A stretch of DNA of 64,000 bases from Hypericum androsaemum. Lineage: Eukaryota; Streptophyta; Magnoliopsida; Malpighiales; Hypericaceae. Below, piece after piece: positions 1 through 10,695 of the stretch; position 1 is the first letter of the stretch, and every line of letters begins with the position of its first letter. A program made the position numbers and the translations under genes. The stretch spans positions 8,105,373 to 8,169,372 of the forward strand of contig OZ023199.1 in assembly GCA_963995505.1 (NCBI GenBank), in the 5' to 3' direction. Below the pieces are notes generated by a model, which searched no databases, was not told the origin of the DNA, and saw nothing but the letters and a program-made list of their open reading frames with translations.

Positions 1-2944
1 CCTAGGGAGGCAAGGCCAAAGAGAGACGACAACATAGGGAGTATCAAACTGAAGATACCTTCCTTTGCTGGTCGTTCTGACCCGGAGGCGTACTTGGAGT
101 GGGAGAAGAAGATTGAGTTCGTGTTTGATTGCCACAATAACTCCGAAGAAAAGAAGGTAAAACTTGCCATCACCGAATTCACTGATTATGCTATAACTTG
201 GTGGGATCAACTTGTGACAAGCAGGAGGAGAAATAGAGAACGCCCTATAGCTACTTGGGAAGACATGAAAGTGGTGATGAGGAAGAGATTTGTTCCAAGT
301 CATTACTATAGAGGGCTGTATAAGAAGTTACAAGGGATGAGGCAAGGAAGTTTGAGTGTGGAGGAGTATTTCAAACAGATGGAGATGGCCATGATAAGAG
401 CTGATATAGATGAAGATAGAGAAGTTACAATGGCAAGGTTCTTGAATGGACTCAATCCTGAAATTCAAGACAAAGTTGAGTTGCAACACTATGTGGAGTT
501 GGAGGACATGGTGCATATGGCAACGAAAATTGAGAAGTAACTCAAGAGAGGAGAGGGGAGAACAAAAGCTACATCGAATTCTACTTGGAAGCCAAACTAC
601 CAAAAGAAGTTTGACAAGCCACAAGCAGCCAAAGTAGAGCATAAATCCGAGAGTTCTCAAGCTAATTCTCAAAGGAAAGTGGAAGTCACTCCAGCTAGGA
701 ACCGTGACATCAAGTGCTTTAAGTGTCAAGGAAGAGGGCACATCTCAAGTCAATGCCCTAACAAGCAAGCAATGGTGATCAAGGAGAGTGGAGAGATTGA
801 AACTGAAGAAGAGGATTCGGAACATGAAAGCATGCCTTCTTTGGAGGACGTATCCGAGGAAGAGTACCAAGCTGCTGAGAGGCTTACTCTTGTGTCTAGA
901 AGAGCATTGAATGTGCAAGTAAAAGAAGAAAATGATGTGGCTCAAAGAGAAAATATTTTTCACACAAGGTGCTATGTCAAAGACAAGGTGTGTAGTGTCA
1001 TCATAGATGGAGGAAGTTGTGCTAATGTCGCAAGCACTACTATGGTGGAGAAGTTGGGGTTGCTCACTGGAAAACACCCTAAGCCTTACAAACTACAATG
1101 GCTGAATGATAGTGGAGAAGTACGAGTGATGAAGCAAGTATTGGTAACATTCCGCATTGGCAACTATGAGGATGAAGTGTTGTGTGATGTTGTACCAATG
1201 CAAGCTGGTCATCTATTGTTAGGAAGGCCATGGCAGTTTGATAGGAAAGTGCATCAGAATGGCTACACCAACAAATACTCATTTATACTTAAGAAGAGAG
1301 TAATCACCTTGGCACCCTTGTCACCATCACAAGTTTGTGAAGATCAAAGACTGTTGCAACAAGAAAGTGATGAGCAAAGAGAGCGTGACAAAAAGAAAAA
1401 GACTGAGAGAAGAGAAGAAGCCGAAAAAAAGATAAGAAAAACGGCCAATGGAGAGGAAAAGATTGAGAAAATAAAAGAAGCCGGAAAAACAGAAATTAAA
1501 ACGGCCAAAGAGAGAAAAAACGAGAGTTGGAAAAAGAGTTATTATGTGGGAACAAGTGATATTAAGCAAGCATGCTTTGCAAAGAAGCCTATGATCTTAC
1601 TTCGGTATAGGAAGGCACTTTTAAACACTAACGAGCTTGAACCACATGTACCTAGTACGGTTGTGTCTCTTTTGCAGGATTACAAGGATGTCTTTCCCGA
1701 CGAGCTACCACCTGGTTTGCCACCTATTCGTGGGATTGAACATCAAATAGACTTTGTCCCGGGAGCTACCATACCTAACCGTCCCGCATATAGAAGCAAT
1801 CCTGAAGAGACAAAGGAGCTTGAGAAGCAAGTCAACGAGCTGTTGGAGAAAGGGTACGTAAGAGAGAGCATGAGTGATGTTGATTTTGGCGAGTTGTTTA
1901 GATCAACTGAAAGAAGTGCATTTGGTAAGTTCTTTCGTAATGAAGGTTACCTATTTCGTGAAAACAAACTTTGTGTGCCTAATTGTTCGATGCGAGAATT
2001 ACTAATTCAGGAGGCACATGGAGGTGGCTTAATGGGGCATTTTGGAATTGCAAAGACCTTGGCAATGCTACAAGATCATTTCTTTTGGCCACACATGAAG
2101 AGAGACGTTGAGAGAGTTTGTGGTCGTTGCATCACTTGCAAGCAAGCCAAGTCAAAGGTAAAACCCCATGGTTTGTACACCCCACTACCTATACCTAGTG
2201 AGCCCTGGATTGATATCTCTATGGATTTTGTGTTAGGCCTACCTAGGACTAAGCGTGGAAGAGATTCAATTTTTGTGGTAGTGGATAGGTTTTCTAAGAT
2301 GGCACATTTCATTCCATATCATAAGACTGATGATGCTTCAAATATTGCTGATTTGTTCTTTAGAGAGGTTGTTAGGTTACATGGCATGCCTAGGACAATT
2401 ATCTCTGATAGAGATGCTAAGTTCCTAAGTTACTTTTGGAAAACCTTGTGGTGCAAGTTAGGTACTAAGTTGTTGTTTTCTACTACTTGTCATCCTCAAA
2501 CTGATGGTCAAACTGAAGTAGTAAATAGGACTTTGTCTACACTTTTGAGAGCACTCATTAAGTATAACATTAAGACTTGGGAAGAATGTTTGCCTCATGT
2601 TGAGTTTGCTTATAATCGTTCTGTCCATTCTGCTACTCAATTCTCACCATTTGAGCTTGTTTATGGATTTAATCCTTTGACTCCATTGGATTTATCACCT
2701 CTACCTTCGAGTGAGCATGTTAACTTAGATGGAAAGAAGAAAGCTGAATTTGTCAAGCAGTTACATGAGAAAGCTAGAATGAACATCGAGAAGCGCACGG
2801 AGCACTATGCAAGGCAAGCAAACAAAGGAAGGCACAAGGTTGTCTTTGAGCCGGGCGATTGGGTTTGGCTACATATGAGGAAGGAGCGTTTTCCTGTCCA
2901 AAGACGTTCAAAGTTGCTACCACGGGGAGATGGTCCATTCCAAG
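1..2944 (+). pseudogene. Element A1 gag-pol, 5' segment (broken)
   Basis: This is a Ty3/gypsy polyprotein that enters the window in frame at base 1; its LTR and gag start lie upstream. It contains a retrotransposon gag domain, a CCHC zinc knuckle ([14 protein letters not shown]), a protease motif (DGGS), the start of the RT domain and a nearly complete integrase with a GPF-type end. Compared with A2 (4376-9163) it has a CAA-to-TAA stop at 538-540. It also has a 1200-bp in-frame loss at 1875/1876 that removes most of RT and all of RNase H. The frame is then cut at 2944, where A2 inserted, and resumes at 9749. It cannot make a functional polymerase. The rest of the sequence is very close to A2, so the damage is fairly recent. 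Confidence 0.93.
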
Positions 2945-3750
2945 TGATGTGAGCAAGCCTAAGGATGCACCTACTATCAAGCTTGTAGACTCGAAGCAAG
3001 TTCAAGTTCCAATTGGGCCAATGACAAGAGCACGAGCTAGGAAGTTGCAATCTGACTTCAGTGGATTAATGCAAGAAGTTTGGGCTCAAGCAAGTGCGTG
3101 GAGGACCAAGGACGTCCAAGAAACCCAAGGGAGGCCCATGCACGTTTTGGAAGCTAAATGGGAAGCTTGACATGCACGTAAGCTTCTAGATGCATGCGCA
3201 CATGGAGAATCAAGAAGAATCAGCCTATTTAGTCTGTGCATCTACTTGTTTTGGACGTGCAGCTAGTAGTTATTCTATTAGATATTATTTGCTTATATTA
3301 TTTCTTATTTAGTTGAATAAGTTCGGCCAGAATCTCTTTAGAATAGGAAAGAGAGTTTTGACCAGCCTTAAACTCCTTATTTGGAGTTAGTTTCGTTTAG
3401 GAAAGTTGTAAGACTTATGGAGCCTATATAAAGAGGCGTCCCCCTTCAATAAACACACAACAATTCGGGAAAATACTTAGCATTGGCTGATTGAGAGTTT
3501 TGATACTCGTTTGTTCTTGCTTAGGCTGGTGAGTCGTCTTGGCTAGAATTTATCTTTCACTTATCAAGCGGATCATCCATCCCCGCTCGTGGCGTGATAC
3601 GACCTTAGGTCAAGGTTCAGAAGCTCTTGCAGCGGGTTAAGGTTCAATTTCGTGCCTTAGTTCGTGTGAGTTCTTGTGAGTTGTGATCTGTTCCATTCTA
3701 AAGTAACAAACGGTCCGAGTTGTGAATCTTTTCCGCGGAGATTCATATCA
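2945..3750 (+). repeat. A2 5' LTR
   Basis: The LTR runs from TGATGTGAGC to GATTCATATCA, so its ends form a short imperfect inverted repeat (TGATRTGA). It directly precedes the primer binding site. Its first ~225 bp are the same sequence that encodes the polyprotein tail in the 3' LTR. In this 5' copy that stretch has no start codon in the pol frame and is presumably not translated. The end was fixed by the TSD on the left and the PBS on the right. Confidence 0.96.
3425..3453 (+). promoter_or_regulatory. LTR core promoter (TATA box) and AATAAA signal
   Basis: TATATAAA at 3425-3432 is a consensus plant TATA box, so transcription should start about 25-35 bp downstream. AATAAA at 3448-3453 is a candidate polyadenylation signal. 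Because it lies at the presumed U3/R border, it would act in the 3' LTR transcript only if it is within R. The same pair occurs at matching positions in all complete family-A LTRs of the window. Start and end sites are inferred, not observed. Confidence 0.7.
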
Positions 3751-3752
3751 GT

Positions 3753-3764
3753 TGGTATCAGAGC
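3753..3764 (+). other. A2 primer binding site (tRNA-iMet)
   Basis: TGGTATCAGAGC, two bases after the LTR end, is the complement of the 3' end of plant initiator methionine tRNA. That tRNA is the usual primer for minus-strand synthesis in plant Ty3/gypsy elements. Confidence 0.93.
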
Positions 3765-3893
3765 TTAGCTTGTTACTTTAGTTCATTATCCTTGTTATTG
3801 TTGGCTCGTTTTGTTATTTTTTGTTCTTGTTGATTCATTTTTTCTCTTCGCTGTTTGAGAGAAAAGAGAGGAAAACAAACGAGTAAAGCAACA

Positions 3894-3928
3894 AAAGAAA
3901 CGCAAAGAAAAGAAAAAGAAAAGAAAAG

Positions 3929-3962
<34 letters not shown>

Positions 3963-3988
3963 GGAAAGAAAAGAAAAAGAAAAGGAAG
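3894..3988 (+). repeat. (AAAAG)n purine tract in A2 leader
   Basis: This is a low-complexity run of AAAAG/AAAG units with an internal A homopolymer. The A5 leader (about 58025-58120) has the equivalent tract, and A4 has its complement (about 32905-32992). The unit number differs between copies, as expected for a microsatellite. Confidence 0.85.
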
Positions 3989-4186
3989 CCGCAAGCTAAA
4001 GAGGAAGATAGCTAAATTGGAAGTCTCAAGCTAAAGAGGAAGCAAATCCGAGGGAAGCTACCGAACTAAGAAGGCGCAGCAGCTGATCAAGAAAAGGGAC
4101 GAGCAAGACTAAAAGAAAGACCAAAGAGGAACTTTAACATTCTGTTTGTTAAAGCGTGAAGCTCAAGCAAGGCCGTTCTAGCCTTA

Positions 4187-4370
4187 GTAAGAACATACAA
4201 GTATCACGAGAGGAAAAAGGCAAGAGTGTGCGAGTACCTTAGAGAGAAAAGCCAAATATTTGAGTACAAACACGAGAGAACTTGAGTGCACCATACATTG
4301 AGAGTATACACGTAAGGGAGTGAGCTTGTGAGGCCATATTTTTTTTATTACTAACCAATTTTTCTTGCAG
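4187..4370 (+). other. Candidate leader intron ending at gag ATG
   Basis: The 3' end has TACTAAC (4349-4355), a perfect branch-point consensus, then a T-rich run and TTGCAG (ending 4370), five bases before the gag ATG at 4376. The nearest good donor is GTAAGAA at 4187, giving an intron of 184 nt; GTGAGT inside the LTR (near 3529) is an alternative. Donor, branch site and acceptor are all kept in A4 (32523-32702, minus), A5 (58320-58499) and the more distant C3 (44635-44821). Splicing is inferred. Confidence 0.5.
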
Positions 4371-4375
4371 CAAAC

Positions 4376-7300
4376 ATGTCGCATGAAGGTCAAACTATGG
4401 GAAACATAGACCTTAAGTTACTAGTGGATGCCTTGGCCGGGAAGCTCGAGCAGATGGTGCAAGCACAGATGGAGCCTTTGCAACTACGCGTGGATGCCGT
4501 GGAGAATTCTCGTGACAACCCCCAAACGCGAGGCGAACTCCAAAGGCGTAGGAGAGGAATACCTATTGGAGAGTCGAGCGGAGCTGATTCTGAATCGGAA
4601 GAAGGCGTAGGCTCTACAAGGAGTCTTAGGAGAGCAAGAACAAACCGTCCACCTAAGGAGGCAAGGCCAAAGAGAGACGACAACATAGGGAGTATCAAAC
4701 TGAAGATACCTTCCTTTGCTGGTCGTTCTGACCCGGAGGCGTACTTGGAGTGGGAGAAGAAGATTGAGTTCGTGTTTGATTGCCACAATAGCTCCGAAGA
4801 AAAGAAGGTAAAACTTGCCATCACCGAATTCACTGATTATGCTATAACTTGGTGGGATCAACTTGTGACAAGCAGGAGGAGAAATAGAGAACGCCCTATA
4901 GCTACTTGGGAAGACATGAAAGTGGTGATGAGGAAGAGATTTGTTCCAAGTCATTACTATAGAGGGCTGTATAAGAAGTTACAAGGGATGAGGCAAGGAA
5001 GTTTGAGTGTGGAGGAGTATTTCAAACAGATGGAGATGGCCATGATAAGAGCTGATATAGATGAAGATAGAGAAGTTACAATGGCAAGGTTCTTGAATGG
5101 ACTCAATCCTGAAATTCAAGACAAAGTTGAGTTGCAACACTATGTGGAGTTGGAGGACATGGTGCATATGGCAACGAAAATTGAGAAGCAACTCAAGAGA
5201 GGAGAGGGGAGAACAAAAGCTACATCGAATTCTACTTGGAAGCGAAACTACCAAAAGAAGTTTGACAAGCCACAAGCAGCCAAAGTAGAGCATAAATCCG
5301 AGAGTTCTCAAGCTAATTCTCAAAGGAAAGTGGAAGTCACTCCAGCTAGGAACCGTGACATCAAGTGCTTTAAGTGTCAAGGAAGAGGGCACATCTCAAG
5401 TCAATGCCCTAACAAGCAAGCAATGGTGATCAAGGAAAGTGGAGAGATTGAAACTGAAGAAGAGGATTCGGAGCATGAAAGCATGCCTTCTTTGGAGGAC
5501 GTATCCGAGGAAGAGTACCAAGCTGCTGAGAGGCTTACTCTTGTGTCTAGAAGAGCATTGAATGTGCAAGTAAAAGAAGAAAATGATGTGGCTCAAAGAG
5601 AAAATATTTTTCACACAAGGTGCTATGTCAAAGACAAGGTGTGTAGTGTCATCATAGATGGAGGAAGTTGTGCTAATGTCGCAAGCACTACTATGGTGGA
5701 GAAGTTAGGGTTACTCACTGGAAAACACCCTAAGCCTTACAAACTACAATGGCTGAATGATAGTGGAGAAGTACGAGTGATGAAGCAAGTATTGGTAACA
5801 TTCCGCATTGGCAACTATGAGGATGAAGTGTTGTGTGATGTCGTACCAATGCAAGCTGGTCACCTATTGTTAGGAAGGCCATGGCAGTTTGATAGGAAAG
5901 TGCATCATGATGGCTACACCAACAAATACACATTTATACTTAAGAAGAGAGTAATCACCTTGGCACCCTTGTCACCATCACAAGTTTGTGAAGATCAACG
6001 ACTGTTGCAAAAGGAAAGTGATGAGCAAAGAGAGCGTGACAAAAAGAAAAAGAATGAGAGGAGAGAAGAAGCCGAAAAAAAGATAAGAAAAACGGCCAAT
6101 GGAGAGGAAAAGATTGAGAAAACAAAAGAAGCCGGAAAAACAGAAATTAAAACGGCCAAAGAGAGAAAAACCGAGAGTTGGAAAAAGAGTTACTATGTAG
6201 GAACAAGTGATATTAAGCAAGCATGCTTTGAAAAGAAGCCTATGATCTTACTTCGGTATAGGGAGGCATTTTTAAACACTAACGAGCTTGAACCACATGT
6301 ACCTAGTACGGTTGTGTCTCTTTTGCAGGATTACAAGGATGTCTTTCCCGACGAGCTACCACCTGGTTTGCCACCTATTCGTGGGATTGAACATCAAATA
6401 GACCTTGTCCCGGGAGCTACCATACCTAACCGTCCCGCATATAGAAGCAATCCTGAAGAGACAAAGGAGCTTGAGAAGCAAGTCAACGAGCTGTTGGAGA
6501 AAGGGTACGTAAGAGAGAGCATGAGTCCATGTGCTGTTCCAGTCCTACTTGTGCCCAAGAAGGATAAAACATGGAGAATGTGTGTTGATTGCCGAGCAGT
6601 CAACAACATAACGGTAAAATATCGTCACCCTATCCCTCGTTTAGATGACATGTTAGATGAGTTGCATGGTTCTTGCATGTTTTCTAAGATTGATTTGAAG
6701 AGTGGTTATCATCAAATTAGGATGAAAGAAGGAGATGAGTGGAAGACTGCTTTTAAAACTAAGTATGGGTTGTATGAGTGGATGGTCATGCCATTTGGTT
6801 TGTCCAATGCACCTAGCACGTTTATGCGACTCATGAATCATGTTCTACGTCCATTCATTGGTAAATTTGTAGTTGTTTACTTTGATGATATACTCATCTA
6901 TAGCAAGAGCATGGGGGATCATCTAGAACATTTGAAATCTGTCTTAGATGCACTTAGAGAAGAACAATTGTTTGCTAACTTGAAGAAGTGCACCTTTTGT
7001 ACGGATAAGCTTGTATTCTTGGGTTTTGTTGTTGGAGCTAACGGAATACAGGTTGATGAAGAAAAGATCCGAGCTATCCGTGAATGGCCAAGCCCTACAA
7101 GTGTTGCTAATGTTAGGAGCTTTCATGGACTAGCTAGTTTTTATAGAAGATTTGTGAAGGACTTTAGTAGCATAGCCGCACCCATAACTGAAGTCATCAA
7201 AAAGAACGTGGGCTTTACTTGGGGAGAAGCTCAAGAGAAGGCTTTCCAACTACTGAAAGGGAAGTTGACTAATGCACCCTTGTTAGCTTTACCTAATTTC

Positions 7301-9163
7301 TCTAAGACTTTTGAAATAGAGTGTGATGCTTCTGGTGTAGGAATTGGAGCTGTCCTTATGCAAGAAGGAAGACCCATTGCATACTTTAGTGAGAAACTAA
7401 GTGGTGCAACCTTGAATTACCCGACCTATGACAAGGAGTTGTACGCACTAGTTCGAGCATTGGAGACATGGCAGCATTACTTGTGGCCAAAGGAGTTCGT
7501 GATTCACACTGATCATGAGTCAATCAAGCACTTAAAGGGGCAACACAAGCTGAACAAGAGGCATGCACGATGGGTGGAATTCATTGAGACATTTCCTTAT
7601 GTCATTCGCTACAAGCAAGGTAAGGAAAATGTAGTGGCTGATGCACTATCACGAAGGTACGCCTTGATCTCAACTCTTGATGCTAAACTACTTGGCTTTG
7701 AACACATTAAGGAGATGTATGTTGATGATGTTGATTTTGGCGAGTTGTTTAGATCAACTGAAAGAAGTGCATTTGGTAAGTTCTTTCATAATGAAGGTTA
7801 CCTATTTCGTGAAAACAAACTTTGTGTGCCTAATTGTTCGATGCGAGAATTACTAATTCAGGAGGCACATGGAGGTGGCTTAATGGGGCATTTTGGAATT
7901 GCAAAGACCTTGGCAATGCTACAAGATCATTTCTTTTGGCCACACATGAAGAGAGACGTTGAGAGAGTTTGTGGTCGTTGCATCACTTGCAAGCAAGCCA
8001 AGTCAAAGGTAAAACCCCATGGTTTGTACACCCCACTACCTATACCTAGTGAGCCCTGGATTGATATCTCTATGGATTTTGTGTTAGGCCTACCTAGGAC
8101 TAAGCGTGGAAGAGATTCAATTTTTGTGGTAGTGGATAGGTTTTCTAAGATGGCACATTTTATTCCATGTCATAAAACTGATGATGCTTCAAACATTGCT
8201 GATTTGTTCTTTAGAGAGGTTGTTAGGTTGCATGGCATGCCTAGGACAATTATCTCTGATAGAGATGCTAAGTTCCTAAGTTACTTTTGGAAGACCTTGT
8301 GGTGCAAGTTAGGTACTAAGTTGTTGTTTTCTACTACTTGTCATCCTCAAACTGATGGTCAAACTGAAGTAGTAAATAGGACTTTGTCTACACTTTTGAG
8401 AGTACTCATTAAGCATAACATTAAGACTTGGGAAGAATGTTTGCCTCATGTTGAGTTTGCTTATAATCGTTCTGTCCATTCTGCTACTCAATTCTCACCA
8501 TTTGAGCTTGTTTATGGATTTAATCCTTTGACTCCATTGGATTTATCACCTCTACCTTCGAGTGAGCATGTTAACTTAGATGGCAAGAAGAAAGCTGAAT
8601 CTGTCAAGCAGTTACATGAGAAAGCTAGAATGAACATCGAGAAGTGCACGGAGCACTATGCGAGGCAAGCAAACAAAGGAAGGCACAAGGTTGTCTTTGA
8701 GCCGGGAGATTGGGTTTGGCTACATATGAGGAAGGAGCGTTTTCCTGTTCAAAGACGTTCAAAGTTGCTACCACGGGGAGATGGTCCATTCCAAGTGCTA
8801 GAACGCATTAATGATAATGCCTACAAGCTAGACCTTCCGGGTGAGTATAGTGTAAGTGCTTCGTTTAACGTGGCTGACTTGAGTCCGTTTGATGTAGGTG
8901 ATGATTTGAGGACAAATCCTTTTCAAGAGGAGGGGACTGATGTGAGCAAGCCTAAGGACGCACCTACTATCAAGCTTGTAGACTCGAAGCAAGTTCAAGT
9001 TCCAATTGGGCCAATGACAAGAGCACGAGCTAGGAAGTTGCAATCTGACTTCAGTGGATTAATGCAAGAAGTTTGGGCTCAAGCAAGTGCGTGGAGGACC
9101 AAGGAGGTCCAAGAAACCCAAGGGAGGCCCATGCACGTTTTGGAAGCTAAATGGGAAGCTTGA
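4376..9163 (+). CDS. A2 gag-pol polyprotein, intact, 1595 aa
   Basis: This single-frame Ty3/gypsy polyprotein makes particle protein and replication enzymes. In order, it has a retrotransposon gag domain (about residues 120-235), CCHC zinc knuckle (331-344) and an aspartic protease with D428 in DGGS. A very Lys/Glu-rich linker follows (about 550-605), then RT with YFDD at 835-838. RNase H has D984 in ECDAS and D1046 in HTDHES. Integrase has an HHCC finger near 1160-1205, the D1234, D1295, E1331 triad (D-X35-E) and a GPF module. The last 74 residues, including [10 protein letters not shown], are encoded by the 3' LTR. The start at 4376 follows the candidate splice acceptor and matches other copies. 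No chromodomain is evident. Confidence 0.95.
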   Translation: MSHEGQTMGNIDLKLLVDALAGKLEQMVQAQMEPLQLRVDAVENSRDNPQTRGELQRRRRGIPIGESSGADSESEEGVGSTRSLRRARTNRPPKEARPKRDDNIGSIKLKIPSFAGRSDPEAYLEWEKKIEFVFDCHNSSEEKKVKLAITEFTDYAITWWDQLVTSRRRNRERPIATWEDMKVVMRKRFVPSHYYRGLYKKLQGMRQGSLSVEEYFKQMEMAMIRADIDEDREVTMARFLNGLNPEIQDKVELQHYVELEDMVHMATKIEKQLKRGEGRTKATSNSTWKRNYQKKFDKPQAAKVEHKSESSQANSQRKVEVTPARNRDIKCFKCQGRGHISSQCPNKQAMVIKESGEIETEEEDSEHESMPSLEDVSEEEYQAAERLTLVSRRALNVQVKEENDVAQRENIFHTRCYVKDKVCSVIIDGGSCANVASTTMVEKLGLLTGKHPKPYKLQWLNDSGEVRVMKQVLVTFRIGNYEDEVLCDVVPMQAGHLLLGRPWQFDRKVHHDGYTNKYTFILKKRVITLAPLSPSQVCEDQRLLQKESDEQRERDKKKKNERREEAEKKIRKTANGEEKIEKTKEAGKTEIKTAKERKTESWKKSYYVGTSDIKQACFEKKPMILLRYREAFLNTNELEPHVPSTVVSLLQDYKDVFPDELPPGLPPIRGIEHQIDLVPGATIPNRPAYRSNPEETKELEKQVNELLEKGYVRESMSPCAVPVLLVPKKDKTWRMCVDCRAVNNITVKYRHPIPRLDDMLDELHGSCMFSKIDLKSGYHQIRMKEGDEWKTAFKTKYGLYEWMVMPFGLSNAPSTFMRLMNHVLRPFIGKFVVVYFDDILIYSKSMGDHLEHLKSVLDALREEQLFANLKKCTFCTDKLVFLGFVVGANGIQVDEEKIRAIREWPSPTSVANVRSFHGLASFYRRFVKDFSSIAAPITEVIKKNVGFTWGEAQEKAFQLLKGKLTNAPLLALPNFSKTFEIECDASGVGIGAVLMQEGRPIAYFSEKLSGATLNYPTYDKELYALVRALETWQHYLWPKEFVIHTDHESIKHLKGQHKLNKRHARWVEFIETFPYVIRYKQGKENVVADALSRRYALISTLDAKLLGFEHIKEMYVDDVDFGELFRSTERSAFGKFFHNEGYLFRENKLCVPNCSMRELLIQEAHGGGLMGHFGIAKTLAMLQDHFFWPHMKRDVERVCGRCITCKQAKSKVKPHGLYTPLPIPSEPWIDISMDFVLGLPRTKRGRDSIFVVVDRFSKMAHFIPCHKTDDASNIADLFFREVVRLHGMPRTIISDRDAKFLSYFWKTLWCKLGTKLLFSTTCHPQTDGQTEVVNRTLSTLLRVLIKHNIKTWEECLPHVEFAYNRSVHSATQFSPFELVYGFNPLTPLDLSPLPSSEHVNLDGKKKAESVKQLHEKARMNIEKCTEHYARQANKGRHKVVFEPGDWVWLHMRKERFPVQRRSKLLPRGDGPFQVLERINDNAYKLDLPGEYSVSASFNVADLSPFDVGDDLRTNPFQEEGTDVSKPKDAPTIKLVDSKQVQVPIGPMTRARARKLQSDFSGLMQEVWAQASAWRTKEVQETQGRPMHVLEAKWEA
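8925..8936 (+). other. A2 polypurine tract inside the coding region
   Basis: AAGAGGAGGGGA lies one base before the 3' LTR and is the plus-strand primer site. It is translated as part of FQEEGTD in gag-pol, so the same bases serve replication and coding. The equivalent AAGAGGAGGGGAA occurs in families B and C. Confidence 0.85.
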
Positions 9164-9743
9164 CATGCACGTAAGCTTCTAGATGCATGCGCACATGGAG
9201 AATCAAGAAGAATCAGCCTATTTAGTCTGTGCATCTACTTGTTTTGGACGTGCAGCTAGTAGTTATTCTATTAGATATTATTTGCTTATATTATTTCTTA
9301 TTTAGTTGAATAAGTTCGGCCAGAATCTCTTTAGAATAGGAAAGAGAGTTTTGACCAGCCTTAAACTCCTTATTTGGAGTTAGTTTCGTTTAGGAAAGTT
9401 GTAAGACTTATGGAGCCTATATAAAGAGGCGTCCCCCTTCAATAAACACACAACAATTCGGGAAAATACTTAGCATTGGCTGATTGAGAGTTTTGATACT
9501 CGTTTGTTCTTGCTTAGGCTGGTGAGTCGTCTTGGCTAGAATTTATCTTTCACTTATCAAGCGGATCATCCATCCCCGCTCGTGGCGTGATACGACCTTA
9601 GGTCAAGGTTCAGAAGCTCTTGCAGCGGGTTAAGGTTCAATTTCGTGCCTTAGTTCGTGTGAGTTCTTGTGAGTTGTGATCTGTTCCATTCTAAAGTAAC
9701 AAACGGTCCGAGTTGTGAATCTTTTCCGCGGAGATTCATATCA
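8938..9743 (+). repeat. A2 3' LTR (with pol C-terminus)
   Basis: The 806-bp copy of the 5' LTR begins at TGATGTGAGC in frame with gag-pol and holds its last 74 codons plus stop (9161-9163). It ends at TTCATATCA (9743), followed by the right TSD CCAAG. Confidence 0.96.
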
Positions 9744-10116
9744 CCAAGTGCTAGAACGCATTAATGATAATGCCTACAAGCTAGACCTTCCGGGTGAGTA
9801 TAGTGTAAGTGCTTCGTTTAATGTGGCTGACTTGAGTCCGTTTGATGTAGGTGATGATTTGAGGACAAATCCTTTTCAAGAGGAGGGGACTGATGTGAGC
9901 AAGCCTACGGATGCACCAACTATCAAGCTTGTAGACTCGAAGCAAGTTCAAGTTCCAATTGGGCCAATGACAAGAGCAAGAGCTAGGAAGTTGCAATCTG
10001 ATTTCAATGGACTAATGCATGAAGTTTGGGCTCAAGCAAGTTCGTGGAGGACCAAGGACGTCCAAGAAACCCAAGGGAGGCCCATGCACGTTTTGGAGTC
10101 TGAATGGGAAGCTTGA
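9744..10116 (+). pseudogene. Element A1 gag-pol, 3' end after A2 insertion
   Basis: This continues the 1-2944 reading frame after the duplicated CCAAG, with the integrase GPF region ([10 protein letters not shown]), then the PPT and the tail in the A1 3' LTR. Relative to A2 it has small substitutions only, for example Lys to Thr in the SKPK segment. It is not expressed as part of a working protein because of the breaks upstream. Confidence 0.93.
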
Positions 10117-10695
10117 CATGCACGAAAGCTTCTAGATGCATGCGCACATGGAGAATCAAGAAGAATCAGCCTATTTAGGCCATGCATCTAATTGTTTTGG
10201 ACGTGCAACTAGTAGCTATTCTATTAGGTATTATTTGCTTATATTATTCCTTGTTTAGTTGCATAAGTTCGGCCAGAATCTCCTTAGAATAGGAAAGAGA
10301 GTTTTGGCCAGCCTTTGAATTCCTTTTAAGGAGTTAGCTTGTTTAGGAATATTTTGGTACTTTGGGAGCCTATATAAAGAGGACTCCTAGCAATAAAACG
10401 CACACACACAATTCGGAAATACTTAGCATTGGCTAGTTGAGAGTTTGATACTCGTTTGTTCTTGCTTAGGCTGGTGAGTCGTCTTGGCTAGAATTTATCC
10501 TACACTTATCAAGCGGATATTCCATCCCCGCTTGTGGCGTGATACGTCCTTAGGTCAAGGTTCAGAAGCCCTTGCAGCGGGTTGAGGTACAAATTCGTGC
10601 CTTAGTTCGTGTAAGTTCTTGTGAGTTGTGATCTGTTCCATTCTAAAGTAACAAACGGTCCGAGTTGTGAATCTTTTCCGCGGAGATTCATATCA
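9891..10695 (+). repeat. A1 3' LTR
   Basis: This family-A LTR of 805 bp runs from TGATGTGAGC to TTCATATCA. It has the TATA box CCTATATAAAGAGG and an AATAAA. It differs at many positions from the A2 LTRs, for example a CACACACA run, so A1 and A2 belong to slightly different subfamilies. The right flank GAATA (10696-10700) would be one half of the A1 TSD; the other half is outside the window. Confidence 0.92.

Larger units (their letters stand above)
3765..4375 (+). other. A2 untranslated leader
   Basis: A 611-bp leader lies between the PBS and the gag start, with no long ORF. It includes an almost pure A/G tract (about 3894-3988, built on AAAAG units), purine-rich sequence to about 4130, and a candidate intron (4187-4370) that ends just before the gag ATG. 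The leaders of A4, A5 and C3 have the same plan. Packaging signals would be expected here but cannot be recognised by eye. Confidence 0.75.
2945..9743 (+). mobile_element. A2: complete, young Ty3/gypsy LTR retrotransposon
   Basis: This is a full element of 6799 bp with two 806-bp LTRs, PBS, leader, one long gag-pol frame and a polypurine tract. It is flanked by the 5-bp duplication CCAAG (2940-2944 and 9744-9748). The target is the integrase end of another family-A copy (A1), whose codons join perfectly when A2 and one CCAAG are removed. I count two mismatches between the LTRs (near 2966 and 3113), so the insertion is recent. Every part needed for autonomous transposition appears present. What is seen: structure, TSD, LTR identity. 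What is inferred: mobility. Confidence 0.96.

Noticed and set aside
328..741. Long antisense open frames over gag (137 aa here and the same at 4979, 21211, 31501 and 59108).
   Set aside because: They are mirror frames of gag, recur only because the element recurs, and show no start context or conserved domain.
2945..2952. An apparent 142-bp deletion with frameshift at the end of A1 pol.
   Set aside because: The missing bases reappear at 9749 after the CCAAG duplication, so this is the A2 insertion point, not a deletion.
3753..3764. tRNA genes near the TGGTATCAGAGC sites.
   Set aside because: Only the 12-13 base primer sites are present; no cloverleaf sequence surrounds them.
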